64,000 nucleotides of DNA from Pythium myriotylum (GCA_023091665.1 JALJCQ010000017.1:3406501-3470500), one strand, 5' to 3'; counted from the first letter of the stretch, positions 42,824 to 52,811 are shown. Numbers and translations: made by a program. Notes: generated from the letters alone by a model not told the origin.

Positions 42824-44938
42824 TTAATGCATGGCATCTCCCGAGCTGTTCTTGAAGTGGTCGTCGTAGATGTTGGCCCTGAACTCTGATGGACAGAGTA
42901 TGTCTCGGAGGTTCCGTGGACGGCGGTAGCACACAGTGATCTTGATGTTGTGGGCTGCGAACTCGTCTTCAATACGGTGGGCTTGATAGATAGCTCGTAG
43001 TTGTTTCCGAGTTGGGCCGTTCGGGTCATAAGGCACAGACAAGAAGACTTGCTTGGGCTTGCCGAGTTCCGTGGTTGGCCGCGTCGTCTGTTGTGCTTCT
43101 TCTTGTAGCTTGGCGATTCTTTCGATGGCGTCGCGGAAATGGTCTCTAAGCTGGTTAGAGTTGTATCCGCGAGCTGCCAGGCGCTGGAAGAAGGCTCTGA
43201 CTTGAGACAGGAAATCTTCCTTCCTGGTGTTCTGGCGGTAATACTTCTGGACAATGCCGATGATGAGGCCTTTCAGAACGCCTGGAGGGTGTGCGCTTTG
43301 AGCCGCGATGTAGAGATAGAGATTGAGCTCTTTCTCATGAGTTCGAGTCTCGTATCTCGTGTCGGATCGGCGGATTTTGAGGTCAAGAAACGGTGCTTCA
43401 CGACCGCGTTCCATGTACGTCCAGCGAAGTCCTGGAATCGTGTTGAGGCGGATCTTGAAGAGTTCGAAAGCACGGGGATCTTTTCCGTCTTGCCAAATCA
43501 AAAACACGTCGTCGATGTAGCGCTTGTAGAGCACGATGTAGTTGCTGAACTCTCGAAGGATGCTTCGCTCGTGATACGCTACGTAGAGTGATGCGTACGT
43601 GGGGGCACATGGTGTTCCCATGGCGGTGCCCTTGATTTGCTTCCACACGCAGTCTCCGAACATGAACAAGTTCTCGTTCATGATGTAGTCGAGACCTTGG
43701 ACGATCACATTCTCGAAGCGATGCTTCTCTTCTTGGAGCATGGCTTTGATTGTTGCGATGCCGATGTTGGTGGGGATGTTGGTGTAGAGCGAGACGGCGT
43801 CAAATGTGAACAAACGATGCTTGGGGCTGGGCTGAATCTGTCGAAGTTCAGTCAGCAGCGTGTCGGAGTCTCGAAGGTACGATGGCTGTCGCTGGAGCAT
43901 GTCTTGCAACTGGAAATCGATCCACTTCGAGAGACCGGCTGTCGGTGTTCCGCAGCTGGCAATGATAGGGCGAATGGCGAGATCCTCCTTGTGGAGCTTT
44001 ATCAGGCCATAGAAGCGTCCTAACTTGCACGAACTTGGATTACACTTGATGACAGCAACTTGTCGTTGGATGACTGGATCTTCACGGTACTGGTAGTTGA
44101 GTAGCATGTAGATCAGGTTCACTTTGGCTGCGATCCGTTGGATCTGGGTCTCTGGTCCGTTGGGAAGACGATACAATGGCGTGTATGTCTCCTCGTCACT
44201 CAGGTGATCAAGACACATGGAAGTGTACTGTGATCGAAGCATGAGCGTCGGGCCGAGGTTCTTGTCTGCCTGCACGACCATCAAGTTCGGATCATTTCGT
44301 AGCAATCGTAGCAAGTTGCGTTGGTTGCTGTCGAGGTTGAACTTGTGTCGGAAGGGATACTGTGCAATGAGTTCGGTCGCGTGTGACTTGATCGACTCCA
44401 GTAAATCTTCTTGATGGCGTGGCAGGTGGTTTGGCTGGAAAGCAAGGTTTGGAACGTAGATCTTCGAGTTGTAGTCGCGGTCGCTGGAGTCAGCAAACTG
44501 GACTGCAATTCGAAGAGACCGGACGAGTTTGGGGAAGATGGTAACTGGCGAGAGGGAAGAGCGTTGCGGCGGAGGTGTCGGGCAGAACTTGAGGTTCAGA
44601 CCCAGGAGTCTCTTCAGACCTGGTGGAATCTTGGTGCCACGTGGTGTGAGATTGTGGAACGCGAGATTGCGAGGCAATGCGTCCACATCACAAGCCCTAC
44701 GACAGCCGAAGATCAAACTGGCGTTGAAGAGATCCGAGCGGTCGCGTCTTATGATCGCGCGGTTTTGGCGCCGCGCGGCGGTTTGTCGGCGGCGTTGCTC
44801 CTTTTCCTTTTGCTTGCGCTTCGCGTGTTGCCGTTTCTTCCGCTGTTTGAGGCGGAAGTTCCCTTTGCGGCGTCGGCCTTTGGTGCAGGGTGCTTCTTGT
44901 TCTTGCTGACGGTCGCACCCTTCGCGCCAGCTCTGGCG
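42824..44938 (-). CDS. PLE reverse transcriptase (-1 frame), unit 1
   Basis: Reads in the -1 frame relative to ORF1. The frame is open back to a TGA about 60 nt 5' of the slippery site, yet the first ATG in it is ~220 codons downstream of the slip, inside the conserved N-terminal domain. Expression by -1 frameshifting gives 704 residues here and a 944-aa fusion. The N-terminal PLE domain (LPRNLAFHNLTPRG ... NLKFCPTPPP) precedes the RT motifs: VVQADKNLGP, FYGLIKLHKE, RPIIASCGTPTAGLSKW, FDAVSLYTNIP (catalytic Asp), KGTAMGTPCAPTYASLY, LYKRYIDDVFLIW (YIDD pair) and APFLDLKI. The C-terminus has the PLE-type CYRRPRNLRDIL motif and ends at 42824 without GIY-YIG. All catalytic Asp residues are kept. 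Confidence 0.92.
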   Translation of the reverse strand, partial: RQSWREGCDRQQEQEAPCTKGRRRKGNFRLKQRKKRQHAKRKQKEKEQRRRQTAARRQNRAIIRRDRSDLFNASLIFGCRRACDVDALPRNLAFHNLTPRGTKIPPGLKRLLGLNLKFCPTPPPQRSSLSPVTIFPKLVRSLRIAVQFADSSDRDYNSKIYVPNLAFQPNHLPRHQEDLLESIKSHATELIAQYPFRHKFNLDSNQRNLLRLLRNDPNLMVVQADKNLGPTLMLRSQYTSMCLDHLSDEETYTPLYRLPNGPETQIQRIAAKVNLIYMLLNYQYREDPVIQRQVAVIKCNPSSCKLGRFYGLIKLHKEDLAIRPIIASCGTPTAGLSKWIDFQLQDMLQRQPSYLRDSDTLLTELRQIQPSPKHRLFTFDAVSLYTNIPTNIGIATIKAMLQEEKHRFENVIVQGLDYIMNENLFMFGDCVWKQIKGTAMGTPCAPTYASLYVAYHERSILREFSNYIVLYKRYIDDVFLIWQDGKDPRAFELFKIRLNTIPGLRWTYMERGREAPFLDLKIRRSDTRYETRTHEKELNLYLYIAAQSAHPPGVLKGLIIGIVQKYYRQNTRKEDFLSQVRAFFQRLAARGYNSNQLRDHFRDAIERIAKLQEEAQQTTRPTTELGKPKQVFLSVPYDPNGPTRKQLRAIYQAHRIEDEFAAHNIKITVCYRRPRNLRDILCPSEFRANIYDDHFKNSSGDAMH

Positions 44939-45657
44939 TTTTTTCGTTCCTGTTGCTTTGGAACCTTCCGGTCGATACGGAGCTGTCGTAGTTCGTTCTT
45001 GATCGATTGTAGCTTGCGATCAATCAACACGTTCACGAGATCCTGGTTTGGAGTTTCCACCTCCATGTCGGCAGCCGCGGCTTGCTTGGCTTGCTTGTCG
45101 ACGAGTCGGATGCTCGCATCAGCTTGGCTGTATCGTTCCGCAAGCTCAAACTGGGTCAGGCGAGCTTCGAACTCGTCCTTGGCATGGTGGTAGATGTCGA
45201 CATATGCGTTCTCGTCTCGATCTTCTTCTTCCATGGCATCCCAGTTGATAGTGTCATACTTGCCGTTCGGGTCGGCTTTGCATGCGAGCTTGCAGTACTC
45301 AAGTGCTCGATCTTGGAAATCGTCTCGGAGCTTCTGAACTTGGAGCTCAAGTTGTTCGAGTTCGGCTTTCTGTACGCTGAGGATGAGATCGAAGGCTTGG
45401 TGCTGAAACTGTAGCTTCAGAGCATCGAATTGATTCATCAGCGTGAGCACTCGAGTTGGAAGGGCCGTCTGGAGTTCGTTGGAGACAACAAGCTTGGCCT
45501 GTACTCGCAGGGATCTGGGTACTTCTTGGCGTTCGCGTTGTTGTTGCATCTTGCGGAGGCTCTCTTGCTTCGCGCTGAGCTTCCGGTGCAGCTTCTTATA
45601 GCGCTCCAGATACTCCAGGGTGGTCTTCATCAGTGGGCGCGGCAGACTACGATCCAT
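44749..45657 (-). CDS. PLE ORF1, coiled-coil protein, unit 1
   Basis: 302 aa from ATG 45657 (MDRSLPRPLMKTTLEYLER) to TAA 44749. Long helices with heptad-like Leu spacing (LERYKKLHRKLSAKQESLRK; LSVQKAELEQLELQVQKL; RLVDKQAKQAAAAD) indicate coiled coils over about residues 12-120 and 165-240. The C-terminal ~60 residues are Lys/Arg/Ser/Ala-rich and likely bind nucleic acid or act as an NLS. No zinc finger or catalytic motif. Upstream coiled-coil ORFs also occur in telomeric PLEs. The 3' part overlaps the RT frame; the slippery heptamer at 44944-44938 falls at codons 239-240. Without a frameshift the product stops after a further 62 codons. Confidence 0.85.
   Translation of the reverse strand: MDRSLPRPLMKTTLEYLERYKKLHRKLSAKQESLRKMQQQRERQEVPRSLRVQAKLVVSNELQTALPTRVLTLMNQFDALKLQFQHQAFDLILSVQKAELEQLELQVQKLRDDFQDRALEYCKLACKADPNGKYDTINWDAMEEEDRDENAYVDIYHHAKDEFEARLTQFELAERYSQADASIRLVDKQAKQAAAADMEVETPNQDLVNVLIDRKLQSIKNELRQLRIDRKVPKQQERKNARAGAKGATVSKNKKHPAPKADAAKGTSASNSGRNGNTRSASKRKRSNAADKPPRGAKTARS
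44938..44944 (-). other. -1 ribosomal frameshift slippery site A AAA AAC
   Basis: In ORF1 frame the codons are CGA AAA AAC GCC, so the heptamer A AAA AAC is in the correct phase for slipping into the RT frame. A short GC stem (GCCA/TGGC, GAGC loop) starts right after it. Identical sites lie at 48515-48521, 52092-52098, 55669-55675, 59246-59252 and 62823-62829. Retroviral-type heptamers of this sequence are among the most efficient known. Confidence 0.75.
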
Positions 45658-45708
45658 GGCGATGATGGAGAGTCTTTCCTTAATTGCTTCGTCACGCGGG
45701 GCTTGGTC

Positions 45709-45717
45709 TAGGGTTTA
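45709..45717 (+). repeat. Unit junction with telomeric remnant TAGGGTTTA
   Basis: Every boundary between long units carries the same sequence, GGTC-TAGGGTTTA-GAGAGG, about 1.3 telomeric repeats (others at 49286-49294, 52863-52871, 56440-56448, 60017-60025 and 63594-63602). This contrasts with four full repeats before unit 1. Confidence 0.9.
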
Positions 45718-46400
45718 GAGAGGCTTGAAGTGACTTGCAAAGACTTGGTCAGGGAAACTACGACCCAAAGAGTTGCTCTATTACAGATGCAGGGGCTCTT
45801 TCGACTTGATGTCTTCGTCGGTGGGCGTCTTCGTGCTGAGTGGAAAATTGAAAACTGAGGAAGACCGCCGACCTCGCCCCCGGGTGCCTACGCTAAAGTC
45901 CTACGCTAGAGTCCTACGCTTCTGGGTTCTAGGGCTGGACAGGAACTTGAGTGTTCTGGGTCTGCGTGTCTGTGCTGCTGGGGTCTTGAGACACGTGAGA
46001 ATATTCGACGTCCTGGGTTGAACATTCTCGAACATTCTCGGGAATATTCTCGAATGTTCGGTCGAACGTTCTCGAACCTTCGACAAACTTTTCGACTGGG
46101 TTGGCCGAAATTTTCGTCTGGGTTTAGGGTTTAGGGTAGGGTTTGGGGTTGAGGGTCGGGGATGGGTTGTAGACAGATAGTGCACGATCCGGGCGGCCAT
46201 TCTTGAATTTGCTCGCAATATGCCAAGCGTTCGCTGTTACCCTTTCGAGGGGGATCATCCCAAGCCAGCCGCTCCGTGAGCCTTCACTGCACGACCCCAT
46301 ACTCTGTGGCATGGTTCCAAATGAGTGGGTAGCAGCAAGGCTAAACACGTTCTCGCGCGCTGGAAGGGCACGGTCATCCGTGTCCGGGGTGGTCCAGGCT

Positions 46401-48515
46401 TTAATGCATGGCATCTCCCGAGCTGTTCTTGAAGTGGTCGTCGTAGATGTTGGCCCTGAACTCTGATGGACAGAGTATGTCTCGGAGGTTCCGTGGACGG
46501 CGGTAGCACACAGTGATCTTGATGTTGTGGGCTGCGAACTCGTCTTCAATACGGTGGGCTTGATAGATAGCTCGTAGTTGTTTCCGAGTTGGGCCGTTCG
46601 GGTCATAAGGCACAGACAAGAAGACTTGCTTGGGCTTGCCGAGTTCCGTGGTTGGCCGCGTCGTCTGTTGTGCTTCTTCTTGTAGCTTGGCGATTCTTTC
46701 GATGGCGTCGCGGAAATGGTCTCTAAGCTGGTTAGAGTTGTATCCGCGAGCTGCCAGGCGCTGGAAGAAGGCTCTGACTTGAGACAGGAAATCTTCCTTC
46801 CTGGTGTTCTGGCGGTAATACTTCTGGACAATGCCGATGATGAGGCCTTTCAGAACGCCTGGAGGGTGTGCGCTTTGAGCCGCGATGTAGAGATAGAGAT
46901 TGAGCTCTTTCTCATGAGTTCGAGTCTCGTATCTCGTGTCGGATCGGCGGATTTTGAGGTCAAGAAACGGTGCTTCACGACCGCGTTCCATGTACGTCCA
47001 GCGAAGTCCTGGAATCGTGTTGAGGCGGATCTTGAAGAGTTCGAAAGCACGGGGATCTTTTCCGTCTTGCCAAATCAAAAACACGTCGTCGATGTAGCGC
47101 TTGTAGAGCACGATGTAGTTGCTGAACTCTCGAAGGATGCTTCGCTCGTGATACGCTACGTAGAGTGATGCGTACGTGGGGGCACATGGTGTTCCCATGG
47201 CGGTGCCCTTGATTTGCTTCCACACGCAGTCTCCGAACATGAACAAGTTCTCGTTCATGATGTAGTCGAGACCTTGGACGATCACATTCTCGAAGCGATG
47301 CTTCTCTTCTTGGAGCATGGCTTTGATTGTTGCGATGCCGATGTTGGTGGGGATGTTGGTGTAGAGCGAGACGGCGTCAAATGTGAACAAACGATGCTTG
47401 GGGCTGGGCTGAATCTGTCGAAGTTCAGTCAGCAGCGTGTCGGAGTCTCGAAGGTACGATGGCTGTCGCTGGAGCATGTCTTGCAACTGGAAATCGATCC
47501 ACTTCGAGAGACCGGCTGTCGGTGTTCCGCAGCTGGCAATGATAGGGCGAATGGCGAGATCCTCCTTGTGGAGCTTTATCAGGCCATAGAAGCGTCCTAA
47601 CTTGCACGAACTTGGATTACACTTGATGACAGCAACTTGTCGTTGGATGACTGGATCTTCACGGTACTGGTAGTTGAGTAGCATGTAGATCAGGTTCACT
47701 TTGGCTGCGATCCGTTGGATCTGGGTCTCTGGTCCGTTGGGAAGACGATACAATGGCGTGTATGTCTCCTCGTCACTCAGGTGATCAAGACACATGGAAG
47801 TGTACTGTGATCGAAGCATGAGCGTCGGGCCGAGGTTCTTGTCTGCCTGCACGACCATCAAGTTCGGATCATTTCGTAGCAATCGTAGCAAGTTGCGTTG
47901 GTTGCTGTCGAGGTTGAACTTGTGTCGGAAGGGATACTGTGCAATGAGTTCGGTCGCGTGTGACTTGATCGACTCCAGTAAATCTTCTTGATGGCGTGGC
48001 AGGTGGTTTGGCTGGAAAGCAAGGTTTGGAACGTAGATCTTCGAGTTGTAGTCGCGGTCGCTGGAGTCAGCAAACTGGACTGCAATTCGAAGAGACCGGA
48101 CGAGTTTGGGGAAGATGGTAACTGGCGAGAGGGAAGAGCGTTGCGGCGGAGGTGTCGGGCAGAACTTGAGGTTCAGACCCAGGAGTCTCTTCAGACCTGG
48201 TGGAATCTTGGTGCCACGTGGTGTGAGATTGTGGAACGCGAGATTGCGAGGCAATGCGTCCACATCACAAGCCCTACGACAGCCGAAGATCAAACTGGCG
48301 TTGAAGAGATCCGAGCGGTCGCGTCTTATGATCGCGCGGTTTTGGCGCCGCGCGGCGGTTTGTCGGCGGCGTTGCTCCTTTTCCTTTTGCTTGCGCTTCG
48401 CGTGTTGCCGTTTCTTCCGCTGTTTGAGGCGGAAGTTCCCTTTGCGGCGTCGGCCTTTGGTGCAGGGTGCTTCTTGTTCTTGCTGACGGTCGCACCCTTC
48501 GCGCCAGCTCTGGCG
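46401..48515 (-). CDS. PLE reverse transcriptase (-1 frame), unit 2
   Basis: Same RT frame as unit 1, intact; frameshift site at 48515-48521. Confidence 0.9.
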   Translation of the reverse strand, partial: RQSWREGCDRQQEQEAPCTKGRRRKGNFRLKQRKKRQHAKRKQKEKEQRRRQTAARRQNRAIIRRDRSDLFNASLIFGCRRACDVDALPRNLAFHNLTPRGTKIPPGLKRLLGLNLKFCPTPPPQRSSLSPVTIFPKLVRSLRIAVQFADSSDRDYNSKIYVPNLAFQPNHLPRHQEDLLESIKSHATELIAQYPFRHKFNLDSNQRNLLRLLRNDPNLMVVQADKNLGPTLMLRSQYTSMCLDHLSDEETYTPLYRLPNGPETQIQRIAAKVNLIYMLLNYQYREDPVIQRQVAVIKCNPSSCKLGRFYGLIKLHKEDLAIRPIIASCGTPTAGLSKWIDFQLQDMLQRQPSYLRDSDTLLTELRQIQPSPKHRLFTFDAVSLYTNIPTNIGIATIKAMLQEEKHRFENVIVQGLDYIMNENLFMFGDCVWKQIKGTAMGTPCAPTYASLYVAYHERSILREFSNYIVLYKRYIDDVFLIWQDGKDPRAFELFKIRLNTIPGLRWTYMERGREAPFLDLKIRRSDTRYETRTHEKELNLYLYIAAQSAHPPGVLKGLIIGIVQKYYRQNTRKEDFLSQVRAFFQRLAARGYNSNQLRDHFRDAIERIAKLQEEAQQTTRPTTELGKPKQVFLSVPYDPNGPTRKQLRAIYQAHRIEDEFAAHNIKITVCYRRPRNLRDILCPSEFRANIYDDHFKNSSGDAMH

Positions 48516-49234
48516 TTTTTTCGTTCCTGTTGCTTTGGAACCTTCCGGTCGATACGGAGCTGTCGTAGTTCGTTCTTGATCGATTGTAGCTTGCGATCAA
48601 TCAACACGTTCACGAGATCCTGGTTTGGAGTTTCCACCTCCATGTCGGCAGCCGCGGCTTGCTTGGCTTGCTTGTCGACGAGTCGGATGCTCGCATCAGC
48701 TTGGCTGTATCGTTCCGCAAGCTCAAACTGGGTCAGGCGAGCTTCGAACTCGTCCTTGGCATGGTGGTAGATGTCGACATATGCGTTCTCGTCTCGATCT
48801 TCTTCTTCCATGGCATCCCAGTTGATAGTGTCATACTTGCCGTTCGGGTCGGCTTTGCATGCGAGCTTGCAGTACTCAAGTGCTCGATCTTGGAAATCGT
48901 CTCGGAGCTTCTGAACTTGGAGCTCAAGTTGTTCGAGTTCGGCTTTCTGTACGCTGAGGATGAGATCGAAGGCTTGGTGCTGAAACTGTAGCTTCAGAGC
49001 ATCGAATTGATTCATCAGCGTGAGCACTCGAGTTGGAAGGGCCGTCTGGAGTTCGTTGGAGACAACAAGCTTGGCCTGTACTCGCAGGGATCTGGGTACT
49101 TCTTGGCGTTCGCGTTGTTGTTGCATCTTGCGGAGGCTCTCTTGCTTCGCGCTGAGCTTCCGGTGCAGCTTCTTATAGCGCTCCAGATACTCCAGGGTGG
49201 TCTTCATCAGTGGGCGCGGCAGACTACGATCCAT
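48326..49234 (-). CDS. PLE ORF1, unit 2
   Basis: Same 302-aa coiled-coil protein as unit 1. Confidence 0.85.
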   Translation of the reverse strand: MDRSLPRPLMKTTLEYLERYKKLHRKLSAKQESLRKMQQQRERQEVPRSLRVQAKLVVSNELQTALPTRVLTLMNQFDALKLQFQHQAFDLILSVQKAELEQLELQVQKLRDDFQDRALEYCKLACKADPNGKYDTINWDAMEEEDRDENAYVDIYHHAKDEFEARLTQFELAERYSQADASIRLVDKQAKQAAAADMEVETPNQDLVNVLIDRKLQSIKNELRQLRIDRKVPKQQERKNARAGAKGATVSKNKKHPAPKADAAKGTSASNSGRNGNTRSASKRKRSNAADKPPRGAKTARS

Positions 49235-49977
49235 GGCGATGATGGAGAGTCTTTCCTTAATTGCTTCGTCACGCGGGGCTTGGTCTAGGGTTTAGAGAGG
49301 CTTGAAGTGACTTGCAAAGACTTGGTCAGGGAAACTACGACCCAAAGAGTTGCTCTATTACAGATGCAGGGGCTCTTTCGACTTGATGTCTTCGTCGGTG
49401 GGCGTCTTCGTGCTGAGTGGAAAATTGAAAACTGAGGAAGACCGCCGACCTCGCCCCCGGGTGCCTACGCTAAAGTCCTACGCTAGAGTCCTACGCTTCT
49501 GGGTTCTAGGGCTGGACAGGAACTTGAGTGTTCTGGGTCTGCGTGTCTGTGCTGCTGGGGTCTTGAGACACGTGAGAATATTCGACGTCCTGGGTTGAAC
49601 ATTCTCGAACATTCTCGGGAATATTCTCGAATGTTCGGTCGAACGTTCTCGAACCTTCGACAAACTTTTCGACTGGGTTGGCCGAAATTTTCGTCTGGGT
49701 TTAGGGTTTAGGGTAGGGTTTGGGGTTGAGGGTCGGGGATGGGTTGTAGACAGATAGTGCACGATCCGGGCGGCCATTCTTGAATTTGCTCGCAATATGC
49801 CAAGCGTTCGCTGTTACCCTTTCGAGGGGGATCATCCCAAGCCAGCCGCTCCGTGAGCCTTCACTGCACGACCCCATACTCTGTGGCATGGTTCCAAATG
49901 AGTGGGTAGCAGCAAGGCTAAACACGTTCTCGCGCGCTGGAAGGGCACGGTCATCCGTGTCCGGGGTGGTCCAGGCT

Positions 49978-52092
49978 TTAATGCATGGCATCTCCCGAGC
50001 TGTTCTTGAAGTGGTCGTCGTAGATGTTGGCCCTGAACTCTGATGGACAGAGTATGTCTCGGAGGTTCCGTGGACGGCGGTAGCACACAGTGATCTTGAT
50101 GTTGTGGGCTGCGAACTCGTCTTCAATACGGTGGGCTTGATAGATAGCTCGTAGTTGTTTCCGAGTTGGGCCGTTCGGGTCATAAGGCACAGACAAGAAG
50201 ACTTGCTTGGGCTTGCCGAGTTCCGTGGTTGGCCGCGTCGTCTGTTGTGCTTCTTCTTGTAGCTTGGCGATTCTTTCGATGGCGTCGCGGAAATGGTCTC
50301 TAAGCTGGTTAGAGTTGTATCCGCGAGCTGCCAGGCGCTGGAAGAAGGCTCTGACTTGAGACAGGAAATCTTCCTTCCTGGTGTTCTGGCGGTAATACTT
50401 CTGGACAATGCCGATGATGAGGCCTTTCAGAACGCCTGGAGGGTGTGCGCTTTGAGCCGCGATGTAGAGATAGAGATTGAGCTCTTTCTCATGAGTTCGA
50501 GTCTCGTATCTCGTGTCGGATCGGCGGATTTTGAGGTCAAGAAACGGTGCTTCACGACCGCGTTCCATGTACGTCCAGCGAAGTCCTGGAATCGTGTTGA
50601 GGCGGATCTTGAAGAGTTCGAAAGCACGGGGATCTTTTCCGTCTTGCCAAATCAAAAACACGTCGTCGATGTAGCGCTTGTAGAGCACGATGTAGTTGCT
50701 GAACTCTCGAAGGATGCTTCGCTCGTGATACGCTACGTAGAGTGATGCGTACGTGGGGGCACATGGTGTTCCCATGGCGGTGCCCTTGATTTGCTTCCAC
50801 ACGCAGTCTCCGAACATGAACAAGTTCTCGTTCATGATGTAGTCGAGACCTTGGACGATCACATTCTCGAAGCGATGCTTCTCTTCTTGGAGCATGGCTT
50901 TGATTGTTGCGATGCCGATGTTGGTGGGGATGTTGGTGTAGAGCGAGACGGCGTCAAATGTGAACAAACGATGCTTGGGGCTGGGCTGAATCTGTCGAAG
51001 TTCAGTCAGCAGCGTGTCGGAGTCTCGAAGGTACGATGGCTGTCGCTGGAGCATGTCTTGCAACTGGAAATCGATCCACTTCGAGAGACCGGCTGTCGGT
51101 GTTCCGCAGCTGGCAATGATAGGGCGAATGGCGAGATCCTCCTTGTGGAGCTTTATCAGGCCATAGAAGCGTCCTAACTTGCACGAACTTGGATTACACT
51201 TGATGACAGCAACTTGTCGTTGGATGACTGGATCTTCACGGTACTGGTAGTTGAGTAGCATGTAGATCAGGTTCACTTTGGCTGCGATCCGTTGGATCTG
51301 GGTCTCTGGTCCGTTGGGAAGACGATACAATGGCGTGTATGTCTCCTCGTCACTCAGGTGATCAAGACACATGGAAGTGTACTGTGATCGAAGCATGAGC
51401 GTCGGGCCGAGGTTCTTGTCTGCCTGCACGACCATCAAGTTCGGATCATTTCGTAGCAATCGTAGCAAGTTGCGTTGGTTGCTGTCGAGGTTGAACTTGT
51501 GTCGGAAGGGATACTGTGCAATGAGTTCGGTCGCGTGTGACTTGATCGACTCCAGTAAATCTTCTTGATGGCGTGGCAGGTGGTTTGGCTGGAAAGCAAG
51601 GTTTGGAACGTAGATCTTCGAGTTGTAGTCGCGGTCGCTGGAGTCAGCAAACTGGACTGCAATTCGAAGAGACCGGACGAGTTTGGGGAAGATGGTAACT
51701 GGCGAGAGGGAAGAGCGTTGCGGCGGAGGTGTCGGGCAGAACTTGAGGTTCAGACCCAGGAGTCTCTTCAGACCTGGTGGAATCTTGGTGCCACGTGGTG
51801 TGAGATTGTGGAACGCGAGATTGCGAGGCAATGCGTCCACATCACAAGCCCTACGACAGCCGAAGATCAAACTGGCGTTGAAGAGATCCGAGCGGTCGCG
51901 TCTTATGATCGCGCGGTTTTGGCGCCGCGCGGCGGTTTGTCGGCGGCGTTGCTCCTTTTCCTTTTGCTTGCGCTTCGCGTGTTGCCGTTTCTTCCGCTGT
52001 TTGAGGCGGAAGTTCCCTTTGCGGCGTCGGCCTTTGGTGCAGGGTGCTTCTTGTTCTTGCTGACGGTCGCACCCTTCGCGCCAGCTCTGGCG
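49978..52092 (-). CDS. PLE reverse transcriptase (-1 frame), unit 3
   Basis: Same as unit 1; frameshift site at 52092-52098. Confidence 0.9.
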   Translation of the reverse strand, partial: RQSWREGCDRQQEQEAPCTKGRRRKGNFRLKQRKKRQHAKRKQKEKEQRRRQTAARRQNRAIIRRDRSDLFNASLIFGCRRACDVDALPRNLAFHNLTPRGTKIPPGLKRLLGLNLKFCPTPPPQRSSLSPVTIFPKLVRSLRIAVQFADSSDRDYNSKIYVPNLAFQPNHLPRHQEDLLESIKSHATELIAQYPFRHKFNLDSNQRNLLRLLRNDPNLMVVQADKNLGPTLMLRSQYTSMCLDHLSDEETYTPLYRLPNGPETQIQRIAAKVNLIYMLLNYQYREDPVIQRQVAVIKCNPSSCKLGRFYGLIKLHKEDLAIRPIIASCGTPTAGLSKWIDFQLQDMLQRQPSYLRDSDTLLTELRQIQPSPKHRLFTFDAVSLYTNIPTNIGIATIKAMLQEEKHRFENVIVQGLDYIMNENLFMFGDCVWKQIKGTAMGTPCAPTYASLYVAYHERSILREFSNYIVLYKRYIDDVFLIWQDGKDPRAFELFKIRLNTIPGLRWTYMERGREAPFLDLKIRRSDTRYETRTHEKELNLYLYIAAQSAHPPGVLKGLIIGIVQKYYRQNTRKEDFLSQVRAFFQRLAARGYNSNQLRDHFRDAIERIAKLQEEAQQTTRPTTELGKPKQVFLSVPYDPNGPTRKQLRAIYQAHRIEDEFAAHNIKITVCYRRPRNLRDILCPSEFRANIYDDHFKNSSGDAMH

Positions 52093-52811
52093 TTTTTTCG
52101 TTCCTGTTGCTTTGGAACCTTCCGGTCGATACGGAGCTGTCGTAGTTCGTTCTTGATCGATTGTAGCTTGCGATCAATCAACACGTTCACGAGATCCTGG
52201 TTTGGAGTTTCCACCTCCATGTCGGCAGCCGCGGCTTGCTTGGCTTGCTTGTCGACGAGTCGGATGCTCGCATCAGCTTGGCTGTATCGTTCCGCAAGCT
52301 CAAACTGGGTCAGGCGAGCTTCGAACTCGTCCTTGGCATGGTGGTAGATGTCGACATATGCGTTCTCGTCTCGATCTTCTTCTTCCATGGCATCCCAGTT
52401 GATAGTGTCATACTTGCCGTTCGGGTCGGCTTTGCATGCGAGCTTGCAGTACTCAAGTGCTCGATCTTGGAAATCGTCTCGGAGCTTCTGAACTTGGAGC
52501 TCAAGTTGTTCGAGTTCGGCTTTCTGTACGCTGAGGATGAGATCGAAGGCTTGGTGCTGAAACTGTAGCTTCAGAGCATCGAATTGATTCATCAGCGTGA
52601 GCACTCGAGTTGGAAGGGCCGTCTGGAGTTCGTTGGAGACAACAAGCTTGGCCTGTACTCGCAGGGATCTGGGTACTTCTTGGCGTTCGCGTTGTTGTTG
52701 CATCTTGCGGAGGCTCTCTTGCTTCGCGCTGAGCTTCCGGTGCAGCTTCTTATAGCGCTCCAGATACTCCAGGGTGGTCTTCATCAGTGGGCGCGGCAGA
52801 CTACGATCCAT
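51903..52811 (-). CDS. PLE ORF1, unit 3
   Basis: Same as unit 1. Confidence 0.85.
   Translation of the reverse strand: MDRSLPRPLMKTTLEYLERYKKLHRKLSAKQESLRKMQQQRERQEVPRSLRVQAKLVVSNELQTALPTRVLTLMNQFDALKLQFQHQAFDLILSVQKAELEQLELQVQKLRDDFQDRALEYCKLACKADPNGKYDTINWDAMEEEDRDENAYVDIYHHAKDEFEARLTQFELAERYSQADASIRLVDKQAKQAAAADMEVETPNQDLVNVLIDRKLQSIKNELRQLRIDRKVPKQQERKNARAGAKGATVSKNKKHPAPKADAAKGTSASNSGRNGNTRSASKRKRSNAADKPPRGAKTARS

Larger units (their letters stand above)
42141..45717 (-). mobile_element. Endonuclease-deficient Penelope-like element, unit 1
   Basis: A 3577-bp unit in sense on the - strand. From its 5' end (45717) leftwards: telomeric junction TAAACCCTA, ~50-nt leader, coiled-coil ORF1, -1 frameshift site, RT, ~280 bp to a degenerate telomeric tract, HSE array, initiator-like motifs, 3' end at 42141 next to (CCCTAAA)4. 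Telomere-side orientation matches priming by a G-rich chromosomal 3' end. No GIY-YIG endonuclease follows the RT, as in the telomeric PLEs Athena and Coprina. Confidence 0.92.
45718..49294 (-). mobile_element. Penelope-like element, unit 2
   Basis: Exact 3577-bp repeat of unit 1; no amino-acid difference seen in either ORF. Confidence 0.92.

Noticed and set aside
42824..43100. Possible GIY-YIG endonuclease after the RT
   Set aside because: The frame stops ~25 residues after the CYRRPRNLRDIL motif; no GIY or YIG signature follows in any frame.
42547..43254. - strand frame of 235 codons overlapping the RT C-terminus
   Set aside because: Ser/Thr/Pro-rich shadow of the RT in another frame, running into the telomeric tract.
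44716..44938. Small intron joining ORF1 to the RT instead of frameshifting
   Set aside because: PLEs can keep introns and AG sites exist near the RT start, but no good donor/acceptor pair stands out, whereas the in-phase A AAA AAC is exact. Kept only as an alternative to test.
44411..45193. Long + strand open frame (about 260 codons) repeated in every PLE unit
   Set aside because: Antisense to ORF1 and the RT; its Leu/Phe/Arg-rich translation has no domain, and the - strand frames carry the RT motifs.
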